DNA of 64,000 bases from Pseudomonadota bacterium (GCA_021805545.1 JAJZFB010000046.1:109501-173500), one strand, 5' to 3'; numbered from the stretch's first letter, positions 11,073 through 19,836 are shown. A program made the numbers and translations. The notes: generated from the sequence alone by a model not told the origin.

Positions 11073-11083
11073 TGCATAATGCA
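11073..11083. promoter_or_regulatory. candidate GntR operator upstream of the acyl dehydratase
   Basis: The palindrome TGCAT-A-ATGCA lies 54-64 bases upstream of the ATG at 11019, in the gap below the GntR gene. A related palindrome precedes the CoA-transferase at 13079. Both contain ATAATGCATT. GntR/FCD regulators bind short palindromes, and one is encoded next door, so a shared operator is likely but inferred. Confidence 0.5.
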
Positions 11084-11120
11084 TTATTTTGGCGCAGGTC
11101 AAGCCGCCCGGCATGGCCGC

Positions 11121-11762
11121 TCAGCCCAGGGCGGCGATTGATGCACGCAATTCCTGCCACCCGGCCTCGATATGGCTGCGCGTGGCCAGCATCGCCCCCG
11201 CCATATCCCCGGCGATAATCGCGTTGAGAATCTTGTCATGCTCCTCGGCGGCGCGGGAAATGCGGCCCTTGAGGCGGTTGATGAGGTCGAACGGATAGCG
11301 CGCCCAGAGAATCTGCACGAAATGCAGCGTTTGCGGCAGGCGCGCGATTTCGAACATGCGGTGGTGGAAGCGGTAATTGGCCGCGCGCGCCGCCTCGTTC
11401 TCTCCGGCATCGAAGGCACGCGAAAATTCGGCGGCAAGCTGCTTCAGCTCGGCAATATCGCTGGCCGTGGCGTGTTCCACCGCGCCGCGCACAAGCTGGG
11501 TTTCAAGCAGAATGCGCAGATTCTGCACCTCGCTCGATGCCTCGATGTCGAAGGGCGCCACAACCGCACCCTTGTAGTTGTCGCCGGATACGTAGCCTTC
11601 GGCCTCCAGCAGCTTCAGCGCCTCGCGCACCGGGGTGATGGAGGTGTTGAGCATATCGGCCAGCTCTTGCTGCTTAAGCCGCGCCCCGCGCGCAAACCGC
11701 CCGGCGATAATACCCTCGCGCAAATAGTCCGCGACCTGATTTTCCTTGGTCTTGAACTCCAT
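11121..11762 (-). CDS. GntR-family transcriptional regulator, FCD domain
   Basis: 213 residues. The N-terminal winged helix-turn-helix (about 5-70) has the family signature LKQQELADMLNTSITPVREALKLLEAEGYV. The C-terminal all-helical FCD ligand-binding domain has metal-type residues in NYRFHHRMFEIA and RSHIEAGW. FCD regulators usually repress acid-catabolic operons and are released by an organic acid or acyl-CoA. GGGAGG lies five bases before the ATG. It sits inside the minus-strand catabolic block between a CoA-transferase and an acyl dehydratase, so it is the likely local regulator. Confidence 0.92.
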   Translation of the reverse strand: MEFKTKENQVADYLREGIIAGRFARGARLKQQELADMLNTSITPVREALKLLEAEGYVSGDNYKGAVVAPFDIEASSEVQNLRILLETQLVRGAVEHATASDIAELKQLAAEFSRAFDAGENEAARAANYRFHHRMFEIARLPQTLHFVQILWARYPFDLINRLKGRISRAAEEHDKILNAIIAGDMAGAMLATRSHIEAGWQELRASIAALG

Positions 11763-11855
11763 ACGCGCCTCCCTTGTATATGCCCTTGCCCTACGGGCTG
11801 GTCCACCACGCTCTCTGCGTCACCGCGCGCAGCGTAACGGTGGTTTAACAGCCTC

Positions 11856-13079
11856 TTAACCTTTATCGCGGACCGGCGCCCAGGCAAAATCGCCGGGCTG
11901 GGCCGTGCGCGCGGCGCCGGACTCCAGCAGCGCGGCGGCTTCGGCCTCGCCATAGCCCAGCGCGCGCAGCAATTGCGCCGTGTGCTCGCCCAGCTCCGGC
12001 GGCGGCAGATTCGGGTTGACCTGAAGCTGGCCGGGGAATTCCGGCACCTCGAAATGATAATCGCGGTAATCCAGCCCGCGCAGCTTGCCCGGCTGGCGCG
12101 CCTGCGGCACTTCCAGCACGCGCTCCAGCGGCATCACCTCGTTAAAGCCAATGCCGGCCGCGCGCAGCTTGGCGGCGGCTTCCTCATAGGTCAGCGCGCC
12201 CACGGCCTTGCTCACCGCATCCTCCACACGCTCGCGCTGCTTCTTGCGGTCGCGCAGCTTGGCAAGCTCGGGGTTGCCGTCTTCCGGCATCATCAGGGCT
12301 TTGGTCAGCTTGGCCCAATGCGCGTCGGTGAGAATCAGCAGATAAATCCAGCGCTCATCGCTGGTGAGGTAGGAGCCATAGCCCGGCATCGAGAATTCGC
12401 CGCCGCCCTCTTTCTCCAGCCGCCCCAGAAGCTGGGTTTTAAGCTGCATCCCGGCCAAATCGCGCGCGGCAAGGTGCAGCCCGGTTTCGTACAGGCCGAT
12501 CTCGATGCGGCGCTCTTCCGCCGTGGCACTGGGGTTGAGCATGGCCGCCAGGGTGCGGATAACCGCGTAAGTGCCGGCAAACTGGTCGTGATAGCTGGGG
12601 CCGAAACGCGTGGGGCGGCCATCGATGCGGTGGTCATCCATGGCGCCGGTCGCGGCCTCGGCAATGGGGTTGGTCATCAAATCATCCGCCTGCGGGCCGT
12701 GCGCGTAGCCTTTTATGTGCACATGAATGATGCGCGGATTGGCCGCCATGCAGTCATCCGCCGTAACACCCAGCTTGCGCGCGGCCGAAGGGGCGAGGTT
12801 GTGGATCACCACATCGGCGCTGGCCACCAGCTTGCGGAATATCTCCTTGCCGCCCGCCGTGGTGAGGTCGAGACAGATGGCTTTCTTGGAATGGCTATAG
12901 GCGATGATGGTGCCCGACGGTCCACCACGGATGAGGGCGCGCGTGGTGTCGCCGCTGGGCGGCTCAACCTTGATAATTTCCGCGCCGAGCTGGGAGAGAA
13001 TATGCGTTGCGAAGGGGGCTGCGACCATTGTGCCGAGTTCGATGACCCGGCGGCCTGCGAGGGGAGTTCCGGTTACCAT
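11856..13079 (-). CDS. CaiB/BaiF (class III) CoA-transferase
   Basis: 407 residues. The N-terminal RVIELGTMVAAPFATHILSQLGAEIIKVEPP and KKAICLDLTTAGGKEIFRKL are textbook CaiB/BaiF. It is a third, separate family member in this block, the first gene of the minus-strand run and 93 bases upstream of the GntR gene. No clear Shine-Dalgarno precedes the ATG at 13079, and a palindrome lies only 19-31 bases upstream, so the transcript may have a very short leader. It transfers CoA between carboxylates; substrate unknown. Confidence 0.88.
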   Translation of the reverse strand: MVTGTPLAGRRVIELGTMVAAPFATHILSQLGAEIIKVEPPSGDTTRALIRGGPSGTIIAYSHSKKAICLDLTTAGGKEIFRKLVASADVVIHNLAPSAARKLGVTADDCMAANPRIIHVHIKGYAHGPQADDLMTNPIAEAATGAMDDHRIDGRPTRFGPSYHDQFAGTYAVIRTLAAMLNPSATAEERRIEIGLYETGLHLAARDLAGMQLKTQLLGRLEKEGGGEFSMPGYGSYLTSDERWIYLLILTDAHWAKLTKALMMPEDGNPELAKLRDRKKQRERVEDAVSKAVGALTYEEAAAKLRAAGIGFNEVMPLERVLEVPQARQPGKLRGLDYRDYHFEVPEFPGQLQVNPNLPPPELGEHTAQLLRALGYGEAEAAALLESGAARTAQPGDFAWAPVRDKG

Positions 13080-13097
13080 GCGGGCATTTTACATATA

Positions 13098-13110
13098 ATG
13101 CATTTTGCAT
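13098..13110. promoter_or_regulatory. candidate GntR operator upstream of the CoA-transferase
   Basis: ATGCA-TTT-TGCAT is a perfect inverted repeat with a 3-base spacer, 19-31 bases upstream of the start at 13079. The flanking AT-rich stretch contains a possible -10 element. It resembles the palindrome at 11073-11083 and fits binding of the GntR protein encoded two genes away. Confidence 0.5.
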
Positions 13111-13126
13111 CAAGCAGGCGGCGCCG

Positions 13127-14197
13127 TTACGGAATAACGGCGAAGAACAGGAACACGGCAAACACCGTAAGGTGAATGGCCCCCTGCAAAATAGTGGTGC
13201 GGCCCGTGGCAATGGTGAGCGTGCTCAGCAGCAGCGTGAGCGAGAGCAGCACAATCTCCTTGGCGTCCAGCCCCAGGGTTAACGGCTGGCCGAGCCAGAT
13301 GGAGACCACGGCAACCACGGGAATGGTAAGGCCAATACTGGCGATGACCGAGCCAAAAGCAAGGTTGAGGCTGGTCTGCAGCCTGTTGCGCAGCGCCGCA
13401 CGCACCGCCGCCAGGCTTTCCGGCAGCAGCACGAAACCGGCAATGACAAGCCCCACCACCGATTTAGGCGCGCCCACGGCGGCGACATAGGCTTCCACCG
13501 TGGGCGAGAGCGACTTGGCCAGCCCCACCACGGCCACCAGACAGATGAGCAAAACCCCCAAGCTGGCCAAGGTGTTACCCGTGGAAGCCGCCGGCGCATG
13601 GGCCTCGCCCAAGCCGCCTTCCAGCAAAAAATAATCGCGGTGCCGCACCGTCTGCACGAAAATGAAGACGCCGTAGAGCACCAGCGACACCACGCCAACA
13701 AATGCAAGCTGCCTCACATCAAAGGTCGGGCCTGGGTGAGACGTGAAATCCGGCAGAACCAGGGTGAGCACGGACAGGGCTGTAAGCACGCCCAGCGCGC
13801 CCGTGGCGCCCTTCACGTTCAGCCCCTGCTCCAAATGCCGCCCGGCGCCGATGGTGACGCAAAGCCCCACAACACCGGTGCACACGATCATGATCGCGGA
13901 AAAAATCGTATCGCGCGCCACGGCGCTGCTCTCGGCGCCGCCAGAAATGAGCATGGAAACGATGAGCGCGACCTCGATAACCGTGACGGCGACCGCGAGC
14001 ACCAGCGTGCCAAAGGGCTCACCCACCTTATGCGCCACAACCTCGGCATAATGCACGGCGGCGAACACGGTGCCGCCAAGGGCAAAAACCAAAAGCAGGA
14101 GCAGGCCCGGGCCGCCCAGCGGCGTGCTTGCCTTGGCCGCCAGCAGCAACACGGCCAGAACAGGGAAGCTGAGGCTCCACCACGGAAAGACTTTCAC
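13127..14197 (-). CDS. chaA: calcium/sodium:proton antiporter, ChaA-like
   Basis: A 356-residue inner-membrane protein of about eleven hydrophobic segments, close to the length of E. coli ChaA (366). Two inverted half-repeats carry the cation/Ca2+ exchanger motifs: GEPFGTLVLAVAVTVIEVAL in the first half and AAVRAALRNRLQTSLNLAFG with following acidic and polar residues in the second. It exports Ca2+, Na+ or K+ in exchange for protons. The start is GTG at 14197 with GGGAG nine bases upstream. It stands apart from the catabolic block, with 47 bases to the CoA-transferase start. Confidence 0.88.
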   Translation of the reverse strand: MKVFPWWSLSFPVLAVLLLAAKASTPLGGPGLLLLLVFALGGTVFAAVHYAEVVAHKVGEPFGTLVLAVAVTVIEVALIVSMLISGGAESSAVARDTIFSAIMIVCTGVVGLCVTIGAGRHLEQGLNVKGATGALGVLTALSVLTLVLPDFTSHPGPTFDVRQLAFVGVVSLVLYGVFIFVQTVRHRDYFLLEGGLGEAHAPAASTGNTLASLGVLLICLVAVVGLAKSLSPTVEAYVAAVGAPKSVVGLVIAGFVLLPESLAAVRAALRNRLQTSLNLAFGSVIASIGLTIPVVAVVSIWLGQPLTLGLDAKEIVLLSLTLLLSTLTIATGRTTILQGAIHLTVFAVFLFFAVIP

Positions 14198-14344
14198 GCA
14201 TCATTCTCCCACATAAAGCCTGCCCAGGCCGCTGCTGTTGCCCCGACTATAATTTGATCCTCCAGGCTTCATAGAGGGGTGCGGCGCTGGCGGCGGTGTT
14301 TTCCACCCGCGGTAACCGGCCAGGCAGGCCATGGGAGTATGAAT

Positions 14345-14376
14345 TTACATATACAATGAAATAATGTAAGTATAAA
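14345..14376 (+). promoter_or_regulatory. AT-rich promoter region with inverted repeat
   Basis: In an otherwise GC-rich gap there is an AT-rich stretch with the inverted repeat TTACAT (14345-14350) / ATGTAA (14364-14369) and TATAAA just after. It lies about 45-75 bases upstream of the hypothetical gene at 14420, so it is a plausible promoter with operator. Nothing else was recognised between 14198 and 14420. Confidence 0.35.
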
Positions 14377-14419
14377 ACCCGCCGCGCCAGGGCGCGCTGG
14401 CTTGAGGTGAATACCCGCA

Positions 14420-14875
14420 ATGACGATTATATGGATGTTGCTGGCCGCGAAAGCGGTTTACTGCGCCATGGCGGCGCTGCCCAGTTTATTCTTTGTACGC
14501 GGCGGCGGCTGGCTGAAGGAAACCTACCGGCGGCGCGTGGAGCTTGGGCTGAACCGTGCCGCGATGAAGCTCGCGCGTGATTTTAACCCCGATGAAAGCT
14601 ATTTTGCCAACGGCGTGGGTTTGGCCGCGGATTTTTCCGGCCAGCGCTTTTTTGTGGCCGAGCGCGATGGCGGGCGGACCCAGGCGGCGATTTTACCCTT
14701 TGCGGCATTGCGCGGCGTGAAAAGCGGCGAGATGAACCAGAACGGCTTTTACGATATGTACGTGGAACTAAAGGTGGACCACCCGAAGCAGCAGCGCTGG
14801 CGGCTGCTGCTGGGCGAGAATGAGGCGCTGGTTGATGCCGTGAAGGCCACGCTGGGGCGCCTGCAAGCCGCCTGA
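14420..14875 (+). CDS. hypothetical protein with N-terminal membrane segment
   Basis: 151 residues, family not recognised. An N-terminal hydrophobic stretch (about 4-26, IIWMLLAAKAVYCAMAALPSL) would anchor it in the membrane. The rest is soluble, with a DESYFANGVGLAADFSGQRFFVAE block and a beta-rich tail (MYVELKVDHPKQQRWRLLLG) ending in a short helix. The tail reads like a small PH- or YcxB-type sheet, but that is only an impression. GAGGTG lies ten bases before the ATG. It is convergent with the VIT-family gene. Confidence 0.7.
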   Translation: MTIIWMLLAAKAVYCAMAALPSLFFVRGGGWLKETYRRRVELGLNRAAMKLARDFNPDESYFANGVGLAADFSGQRFFVAERDGGRTQAAILPFAALRGVKSGEMNQNGFYDMYVELKVDHPKQQRWRLLLGENEALVDAVKATLGRLQAA

Positions 14876-14881
14876 AGCGGG

Positions 14882-15577
14882 TTAAACCACCGCGCCAAAC
14901 AACCTGCCGATAATGGTTGTGGCCACCATGGCCAGAGCCCCCCAAAAGGTGACACGCAAAGCCGGCTTAAGCATGGGCGCGCCCCCTGCCCGGCCGCCAA
15001 TGGCGCCAAGAGCCGCCAAAAACAGCAACGCGCCCGCGCCAATACCAGGCACAAGCCATGGCGCAGGCAAAAACATGGCAAGCAGCAATGGCGCGGCGGC
15101 CCCCGTGGCGAAGGTAAGCGCCGAAGCCAAGGCCGCCTGAATGGGGTTGGCGATGGTGCTGATGGAAATACCCAGCTCATCGCGCGCATGGGCGCCCAGC
15201 GCGTCATGCGCCATGAGCTGCGCCGCAACCGCGCGCGCCAGCCCGGCTTCCACCCCGCGCGCCTCGTAAATGCCGGCCAGCTCCGCCAGCTCATGCACAT
15301 GGTCCGCGGCCAGTTCGCGCCGCTCCTTGGCCAGGGCCGCGTCTTCGGTATCGGCCTGCGAGCTGACCGAGACATATTCGCCCGCCGCCATGGCCATGGC
15401 GCCCGCCACCAGCCCGGCAATGCCCGCCACCAGCGCATCGTGCCGCACCCCGCTGGCCGAAATAACACCAAGGACAAGGCTGGCCGTGGAGATAACGCCG
15501 TCATTGGCGCCCAGCACGGCGGCACGCAGCCAGCCTGTGCGCTCAATCAGATGGCTTTCCGTGTGCGGCTGACGCAT
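14882..15577 (-). CDS. VIT1/CCC1 family transporter
   Basis: A 231-residue integral membrane protein. The family hallmarks are present: LRAAVLGANDGVISTASLVLGV at the N-terminus, GLVAGAMAMAAGEYVSVSSQADTE and the acidic cytoplasmic helix (DAALAKERRELAADHVHELAELA). VIT/CCC1 proteins move Fe2+ or Mn2+ out of the cytosol, so a role in iron or manganese tolerance is likely. About five transmembrane helices are visible. Its stop lies six bases from the convergent hypothetical gene. Confidence 0.92.
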   Translation of the reverse strand: MRQPHTESHLIERTGWLRAAVLGANDGVISTASLVLGVISASGVRHDALVAGIAGLVAGAMAMAAGEYVSVSSQADTEDAALAKERRELAADHVHELAELAGIYEARGVEAGLARAVAAQLMAHDALGAHARDELGISISTIANPIQAALASALTFATGAAAPLLLAMFLPAPWLVPGIGAGALLFLAALGAIGGRAGGAPMLKPALRVTFWGALAMVATTIIGRLFGAVV

Positions 15578-15782
15578 CTCTTCACCTGTTTTACCGGATG
15601 ATACTGGTTAAGCCATGCCGTGAAACATCGCGTTGCGCGAAATCAATGCGTCCAGCCCGTTTCCGCGCCATCGCGGCCAGGGCCTGGTTGATGGCGCGCG
15701 CATGCCAGCACGGCTGAACCACACCAGAAAAAGCCGGCACCATGGTGAAGGGCACAATGAGCGCCGCTGGTGAAGGACGCAA

Positions 15783-16685
15783 TCAGGCGGCGCGCTTGGC
15801 CACTTCCTCGGGCGCCATCCGCACCAGCGCCTCGTAATCGGCCAGCAGCGTCTCGGTAATGGTGCTTGGCGCAAAATGCAGGTCCTGGCCAATCTGGCGC
15901 ACGGGGGTAATCTCGGCGGCGGTGCCGGTCAGGAAGGCTTCCTTGGCCTTGGCCAGATCCTCGAACGGAATATGGCGCTCGATCACCTCAAAGCCGCGGG
16001 CTTTGGCCAGGGCGATGACGGTGCGGCGGGTAATGCCATCCAGGAAGCAATCTGGCGTGGGGGTATGCAGCTTGCCGTCGATAACAAAGAAGATGTTGGC
16101 ACCCGTGGCCTCGCCCACATACCCGTCCCAGGTCAGCATCAGCGCGTCGTTAAAGCCCTCGGCCTCGGCCTTATGCTTGGAGAGCGTGCCGATCATGTAA
16201 AGCCCGGCGGCCTTCGAGGCCGTGGGGGCGGTTTGCGGGTGCGGGCGCCGCCAATCGGCCAGGCCCAGGCGCACGCCCTTCAGCCGGTCGGCACCAAACA
16301 GGTTCGGCCATTCCCAGCACGCCACCATCAGGTGGATTTTGGTAAGCTGGGCGGAAACAGCAAGCTGCTCCGAGCCGCGCCAGGCGAGCGGGCGCAGATA
16401 GGCATCGGTCAGGTTATTGGCCTTCATCACATCGATGCAGGCCTGGTTGATCTGCGCCTTGGTAAACGGAATCTCGAAGCCAAGAATACGGCCGGATTCG
16501 ATCAGGCGGTCGGTATGCGCATCCAGCTTGAAGATGTTGCCGGCATAGGCGCGCTCACCCTCGAACACGGCGGAACCGTAATGCAAACCATGGCTCAATA
16601 CATGCAGCTTTGCCTCGCGCCAGGGAATGAGCTTGCCATCCCACCAGATAAAGCCGTCACGATCGTCAAAAGGAACCAGCGCCAT
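15783..16685 (-). CDS. ilvE: branched-chain amino acid aminotransferase
   Basis: 300 residues, fold-type IV PLP enzyme. The Schiff-base lysine is K158 (TASKAAGLYM, matching K159 of E. coli IlvE), and E192 in GYVGEATGANIFFV contacts the pyridine nitrogen. HGLHYGSAVFEGERAY forms the active-site front. It transfers the amino group between Leu/Ile/Val keto acids and glutamate. It is divergent from petP, a neighbourhood seen in other alphaproteobacteria. The roughly 200 bases downstream (15583-15782) hold no convincing gene. Confidence 0.95.
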   Translation of the reverse strand: MALVPFDDRDGFIWWDGKLIPWREAKLHVLSHGLHYGSAVFEGERAYAGNIFKLDAHTDRLIESGRILGFEIPFTKAQINQACIDVMKANNLTDAYLRPLAWRGSEQLAVSAQLTKIHLMVACWEWPNLFGADRLKGVRLGLADWRRPHPQTAPTASKAAGLYMIGTLSKHKAEAEGFNDALMLTWDGYVGEATGANIFFVIDGKLHTPTPDCFLDGITRRTVIALAKARGFEVIERHIPFEDLAKAKEAFLTGTAAEITPVRQIGQDLHFAPSTITETLLADYEALVRMAPEEVAKRAA

Positions 16686-16795
16686 GGTAAATGAACTCCG
16701 TTTACACTACATCAATATGACAGAAAAATCTTGCGCATAAGTCAGTCATACTGCCATAACACGCGCGGCAAACCTTTTTAGATTGCGAACCTGCC

Positions 16796-17371
16796 ATGCA
16801 AGACTATCCAACGCAAACCTTTCCCGCGCCCAAGCGCGAAACCCCCTTGGGCGGCGCGCATGCGGCGCCGGGCGCCGGGCTGCTTTTCCTGCGCGAGGAA
16901 GAATTACGCCTGGCGCAGGACATGCTGTTCTTCGCCATGCGCGACCTAAACGCGGCGCCGGATGAAATTCTGGCCGAGCTGGGCTTTGGCCGCGCGCATC
17001 ACCGCTGCCTGCACTGGGTCGCGCGCCGTCCGGGGCTTAAAGTGGGCGAGCTTCTCGCCATTCTTGGCATCACCAAGCAAAGCCTCACCCGCGTGCTGGG
17101 CCCGCTGATCGGCGAAGGCTACATCGCCCAGGCGCCTGGCCAGCAGGACCGGCGCCAGCGCCTGCTTACCCTTACCGAGAAAGGCCAGGCGCTGGAACGG
17201 CGCCTGTACAGCGTGCAGCGCGAAAGGCTGGTGGTGGCCTACCGCGAGGCGGGCGGGCCGGCGGTGGATGGTTTCAAGCGCGTGCTGCGCGGGCTGATGA
17301 ACAAGCAGGGGCGGGATTATGTGGACGGGCTGGAGCACCGCGCGCAGAAAGCACCGCGCGCGGGCGCCTAG
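16796..17371 (+). CDS. petP: MarR-family regulator, PetP-like
   Basis: 191 residues. A winged helix-turn-helix (about 85-145) is evident: PGLKVGELLAILGITKQSLTRVLGPLIGEGYI followed by the wing GQQDRRQRLLTLTEKG. The gene order MarR protein, OmpR-type regulator and EnvZ-type kinase matches the petP-petR region of Rhodobacter, where PetR/PetP are needed for cytochrome bc1 expression; the symbol rests on that synteny. Six bases separate it from the response-regulator gene, so the two are one operon, divergent from ilvE. Confidence 0.83.
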   Translation: MQDYPTQTFPAPKRETPLGGAHAAPGAGLLFLREEELRLAQDMLFFAMRDLNAAPDEILAELGFGRAHHRCLHWVARRPGLKVGELLAILGITKQSLTRVLGPLIGEGYIAQAPGQQDRRQRLLTLTEKGQALERRLYSVQRERLVVAYREAGGPAVDGFKRVLRGLMNKQGRDYVDGLEHRAQKAPRAGA

Positions 17372-17377
17372 CCAGGT

Positions 17378-18073
17378 ATGAGTGGCGACACCCCGCATAT
17401 TCTGCTGGTGGATGACGATGCGCGCCTGCGCGGCCTCGCGGGCCGCTATCTGGCCGAGCAGGGGTTCCGCATCACCCAGGCCGGATCGGCTGAAGAGGCG
17501 CGGGCCAAGCTGCGCAGCCTCGATTTCGACCTGATGGTGCTGGATGTGATGATGCCGGGCGAAACCGGGCTGGAACTCACCGGCGATTTGCGCACCGAGC
17601 GCGCGCCCGCCATGCCCATATTGCTGCTCACGGCGCGCGACACGCCAGAGGACATCATCGCCGGATTCGAGGCCGGGGCGGATGATTACCTCGGCAAGCC
17701 GTTTGACCCGCGCGTGCTGGTGGCACGCATCCGCGCCATGCTGCGCCGCGCCCAGCCACCCGCCCAGCCCGCCCTGCCTCTGCAGCTGGGCGAGGCCATG
17801 TTCGACCCCGCGCGGGGCGAGCTGATAAGCCCCGGCAGCCGCGTGCGCCTTACCGGCGCCGAGCTTGCGCTGCTGCTGGCCCTGGCGGCGCGCCCGCACG
17901 AGATATTCTCGCGCGAGGCGCTGGCCGCCGCGCTGGGCATGGACGATGTGAATGAGCGCGCCATAGACGTGCAGGTAACCCGCCTGCGCCGCAAGATAGA
18001 GCCAGACCCGCGCGAACCGCGCTTCCTCCACACCATCCGGGGCAAAGGCTACAGCCTTAAGCCCGGCCCATGA
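17378..18073 (+). CDS. petR: OmpR-family response regulator (PetR-like)
   Basis: 231 residues. Receiver domain (about 7-120): acidic pocket D12/D13, phospho-acceptor D56 in LMVLDVMMPG, and K107 in LGKPFDPRVL. C-terminal winged-helix DNA-binding domain (about 135-228): LTGAELALLLALAARPHEIFSREALAA and the recognition region NERAIDVQVTRLRRKIEPDP. It is transcribed with petP and the kinase gene (seven-base gap), so it is probably phosphorylated by that kinase. If the kinase is truly frameshifted, another donor may be used. Confidence 0.93.
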   Translation: MSGDTPHILLVDDDARLRGLAGRYLAEQGFRITQAGSAEEARAKLRSLDFDLMVLDVMMPGETGLELTGDLRTERAPAMPILLLTARDTPEDIIAGFEAGADDYLGKPFDPRVLVARIRAMLRRAQPPAQPALPLQLGEAMFDPARGELISPGSRVRLTGAELALLLALAARPHEIFSREALAAALGMDDVNERAIDVQVTRLRRKIEPDPREPRFLHTIRGKGYSLKPGP

Positions 18074-18080
18074 GGCAGGC

Positions 18081-19408
18081 ATGAGGATACGGCCCGGCGG
18101 TGTCTCGCCCGAGCGCTACGTGCGGAAATTCCTGCCGCGCGGGCTGTTCGGGCGTTCGCTGCTCATCGTGCTGCTGCCATTGGTGCTGCTGGAGGCGGTG
18201 GCGCTGCAAATTTTTTACGGCAACCATCTCTCACTGCTTTCGCGCCGCCTGGCCGGCGCCGTGGCGGGCGAAGTGGCGTTCATGATCGACGAGATCGACC
18301 GCTACCCGGAAACGCGCGACCTGACGATTCAGGAAACCAACCAGCATTTCCAGTTCAACACGCTGTTCATGCCAGGCCAGGTATTGCGGCATTTACCCCC
18401 CCCCAACGTGCCCGGCCCGGTGGATACCGACCTCGCCAATGCCTTGTCCTCGGAGTTGAAGCGTCCATTCAACGTCAACTGGTCCGCCCTGCCGGGCGTC
18501 GTGCGCATTAATGTGCAAATGCCGATGGCGTGCTGCGCATCGATGTCTCGCGCAAGCGGCTTTATATTGGCACATTCTACCTGTTCTTCATCTGGGTCAT
18601 CGGTATCGCGGTTATCACGGCGGGCATTGCCGCGCTGTTTCTGCGCACCCAGGTGCGCGGCATACGGCGCCTGGCCGTGGCGGCAGAGAATTTTGGCATG
18701 GGGCGCGATAGCGGCCCCATCCGGCCAGAAGGCGCCGTGGAGGTGCGCCGCGCCGCCACCGCCTTCAACCGCATGCAAGACCGCGTGCGCCGCTTCATGG
18801 CCCAGCGCACCACCATGCTGGCGGGGGTCAGCCACGACCTGCGCACCCCCCTCACCCGGCTGCGCCTGGCGCTGGCCATGCAGCCGCAAATTCCGCCAGA
18901 GGATATGGCCGACATGGTCGGCGATATCGAGGAAATGGAGCATCTGATCGGCATCTACCTCAACTTCGCGCGCGGCGAGGGCAGCGAGCTGGCCGTGCCC
19001 GCCGACATGACCGTGCTGCTGGACGAAATTTGCGCCAATGCGCGCCGCGCCAATGCCGCCATAACGCTGTATGTGGAAGACGCGTTGAGCGCCACGCTGC
19101 GGCCCGAGGCCATGCGCCGCGCCCTGACCAACCTTATCGACAACGCCAAGCGCCATGGCACCCATATTTGGATTACGGCGCAGCGCAGCACGCCCGGCCG
19201 GCTGCGCATCAACATCGACGATAACGGCCCCGGCATACCCGAAACCCAGCGGGAAAACCTGCTGCGCCCCTTTGAGAGCAACGCCCCCGGCGGCACCGGC
19301 CTCGGCCTCGCCATCGCCCGCGACATCATCATCGCCCATGGCGGCTCCATCGCGCTGCAAGACCGCCCCGCGGGCGGCCTGCGCGTGGCGATTGAGCTGC
19401 CGGTGTGA
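18081..19408 (+). pseudogene. EnvZ-like sensor histidine kinase, interrupted by a -1 frameshift near 18520
   Basis: The N-terminal half reads in one frame from ATG 18081: transmembrane helix LLIVLLPLVLLEAVALQIF, then a periplasmic domain ending VVRINVQM. The second half (from about 18521) reads in another frame: transmembrane helix, HAMP domain (TQVRGIRRLAVAAENFGMGRD), H-box GVSHDLRTPLTR with His at about 18833, N-box NLIDNAKRHG, G1 DDNGPGIP and G2 GTGLGLAIARDI. Adding one base after ATGCC near 18520 would restore MPDGVLRIDVS, as in family members. This is a real one-base deletion or a sequence error. The product would partner PetR. Confidence 0.75.
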
Positions 19409-19436
19409 CAGCGGCAGGCATTTGCCTGGTGTTTTT

Positions 19437-19614
19437 CATGCTCAATGACCGCTGGTATCGCGCGTGGGGCTGGTGGGCGGCCACGCGCCAAGCATAAGCC
19501 TTATACCAACGGTCATGCTCAATGACCGTTGGTATCGCGCGTGGGGCTGGCGGGGCGGCCACGCGCCAGGCATAAGCCTTATACCAACGGTCATGCTCAA
19601 TGACCGTTGGTATA
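19437..19614. repeat. tandem repeat, 2.3 units of 77/78 bp
   Basis: Unit 1 is 19437-19513 and unit 2 is 19514-19591. A third, truncated copy runs 19592-19614. Units begin CATGCTCAATGACCG and differ at only a few positions. The unit junctions form near-perfect palindromes with arms TTATACCAACGGTCA and TGACCGTTGGTATAA around TGCTCAA. The block lies directly after the sensor-kinase stop and could terminate its transcript. Confidence 0.85.
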
Positions 19615-19675
19615 AGAGCGCGATGACCTGAGATGCGCTCGCTTTGCGCTCGCTTTGAACGTCTGAACCGCGCTA
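19613..19675. repeat. palindromic repeat type C, copy 1
   Basis: About 63 bp starting AAGAGCGCGATGACC and ending ACCGCGCTAA. It contains a run built of GCGCTCGCTTTGCG. Read in reverse complement, the element at 19837-19900 matches it over its full length with about a dozen differences, so the two are inverted copies. Confidence 0.75.
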
Positions 19676-19698
19676 AATTTGCTTGGGCAATCAATAAG

Positions 19699-19764
19699 CT
19701 AGTGTGATTCAGCTTCTGAAATTCGTGATATTTCACATCACGAATTTCAGAACCATCACACTAG
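19699..19764. repeat. palindromic repeat type A, copy 1
   Basis: A 66-bp palindrome bounded by CTAGTGTGAT and ATCACACTAG, with inner arms TTCTGAAATTCGTGAT / ATCACGAATTTCAGAA. A nearly identical copy lies 32 kb away at 51703-51768; the two also share ATCAATAAG just upstream. It overlaps the next element by the shared CTAG. Confidence 0.9.
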
Positions 19765-19825
19765 AGCCGGATGATTTTAGACCGGATCACGTTGTGATCC
19801 GGTCTAAAATCTGAATCCGTCTCTA
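19762..19825. repeat. palindromic repeat type B, copy 1
   Basis: A 64-bp palindrome starting TAGAGCCGGAT. Its core is a perfect inverted repeat, GATTTTAGACCGGATCAC, and its complement around a 2-3 base centre. A partial copy in inverted orientation is at 21484-21533, on the other side of mreB. Confidence 0.88.
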
Positions 19826-19836
19826 AATCAATGAGG

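Noticed and set aside
15591..15782. 63-residue minus-strand ORF after ilvE
   Set aside because: TTG start directly after the ilvE stop, no Shine-Dalgarno, composition like chance GC-rich coding; no family resemblance.
19437..19614. Possible CRISPR array in the tandem repeat
   Set aside because: Units are 77-78 bp and contiguous with no spacers, and no cas genes are nearby.
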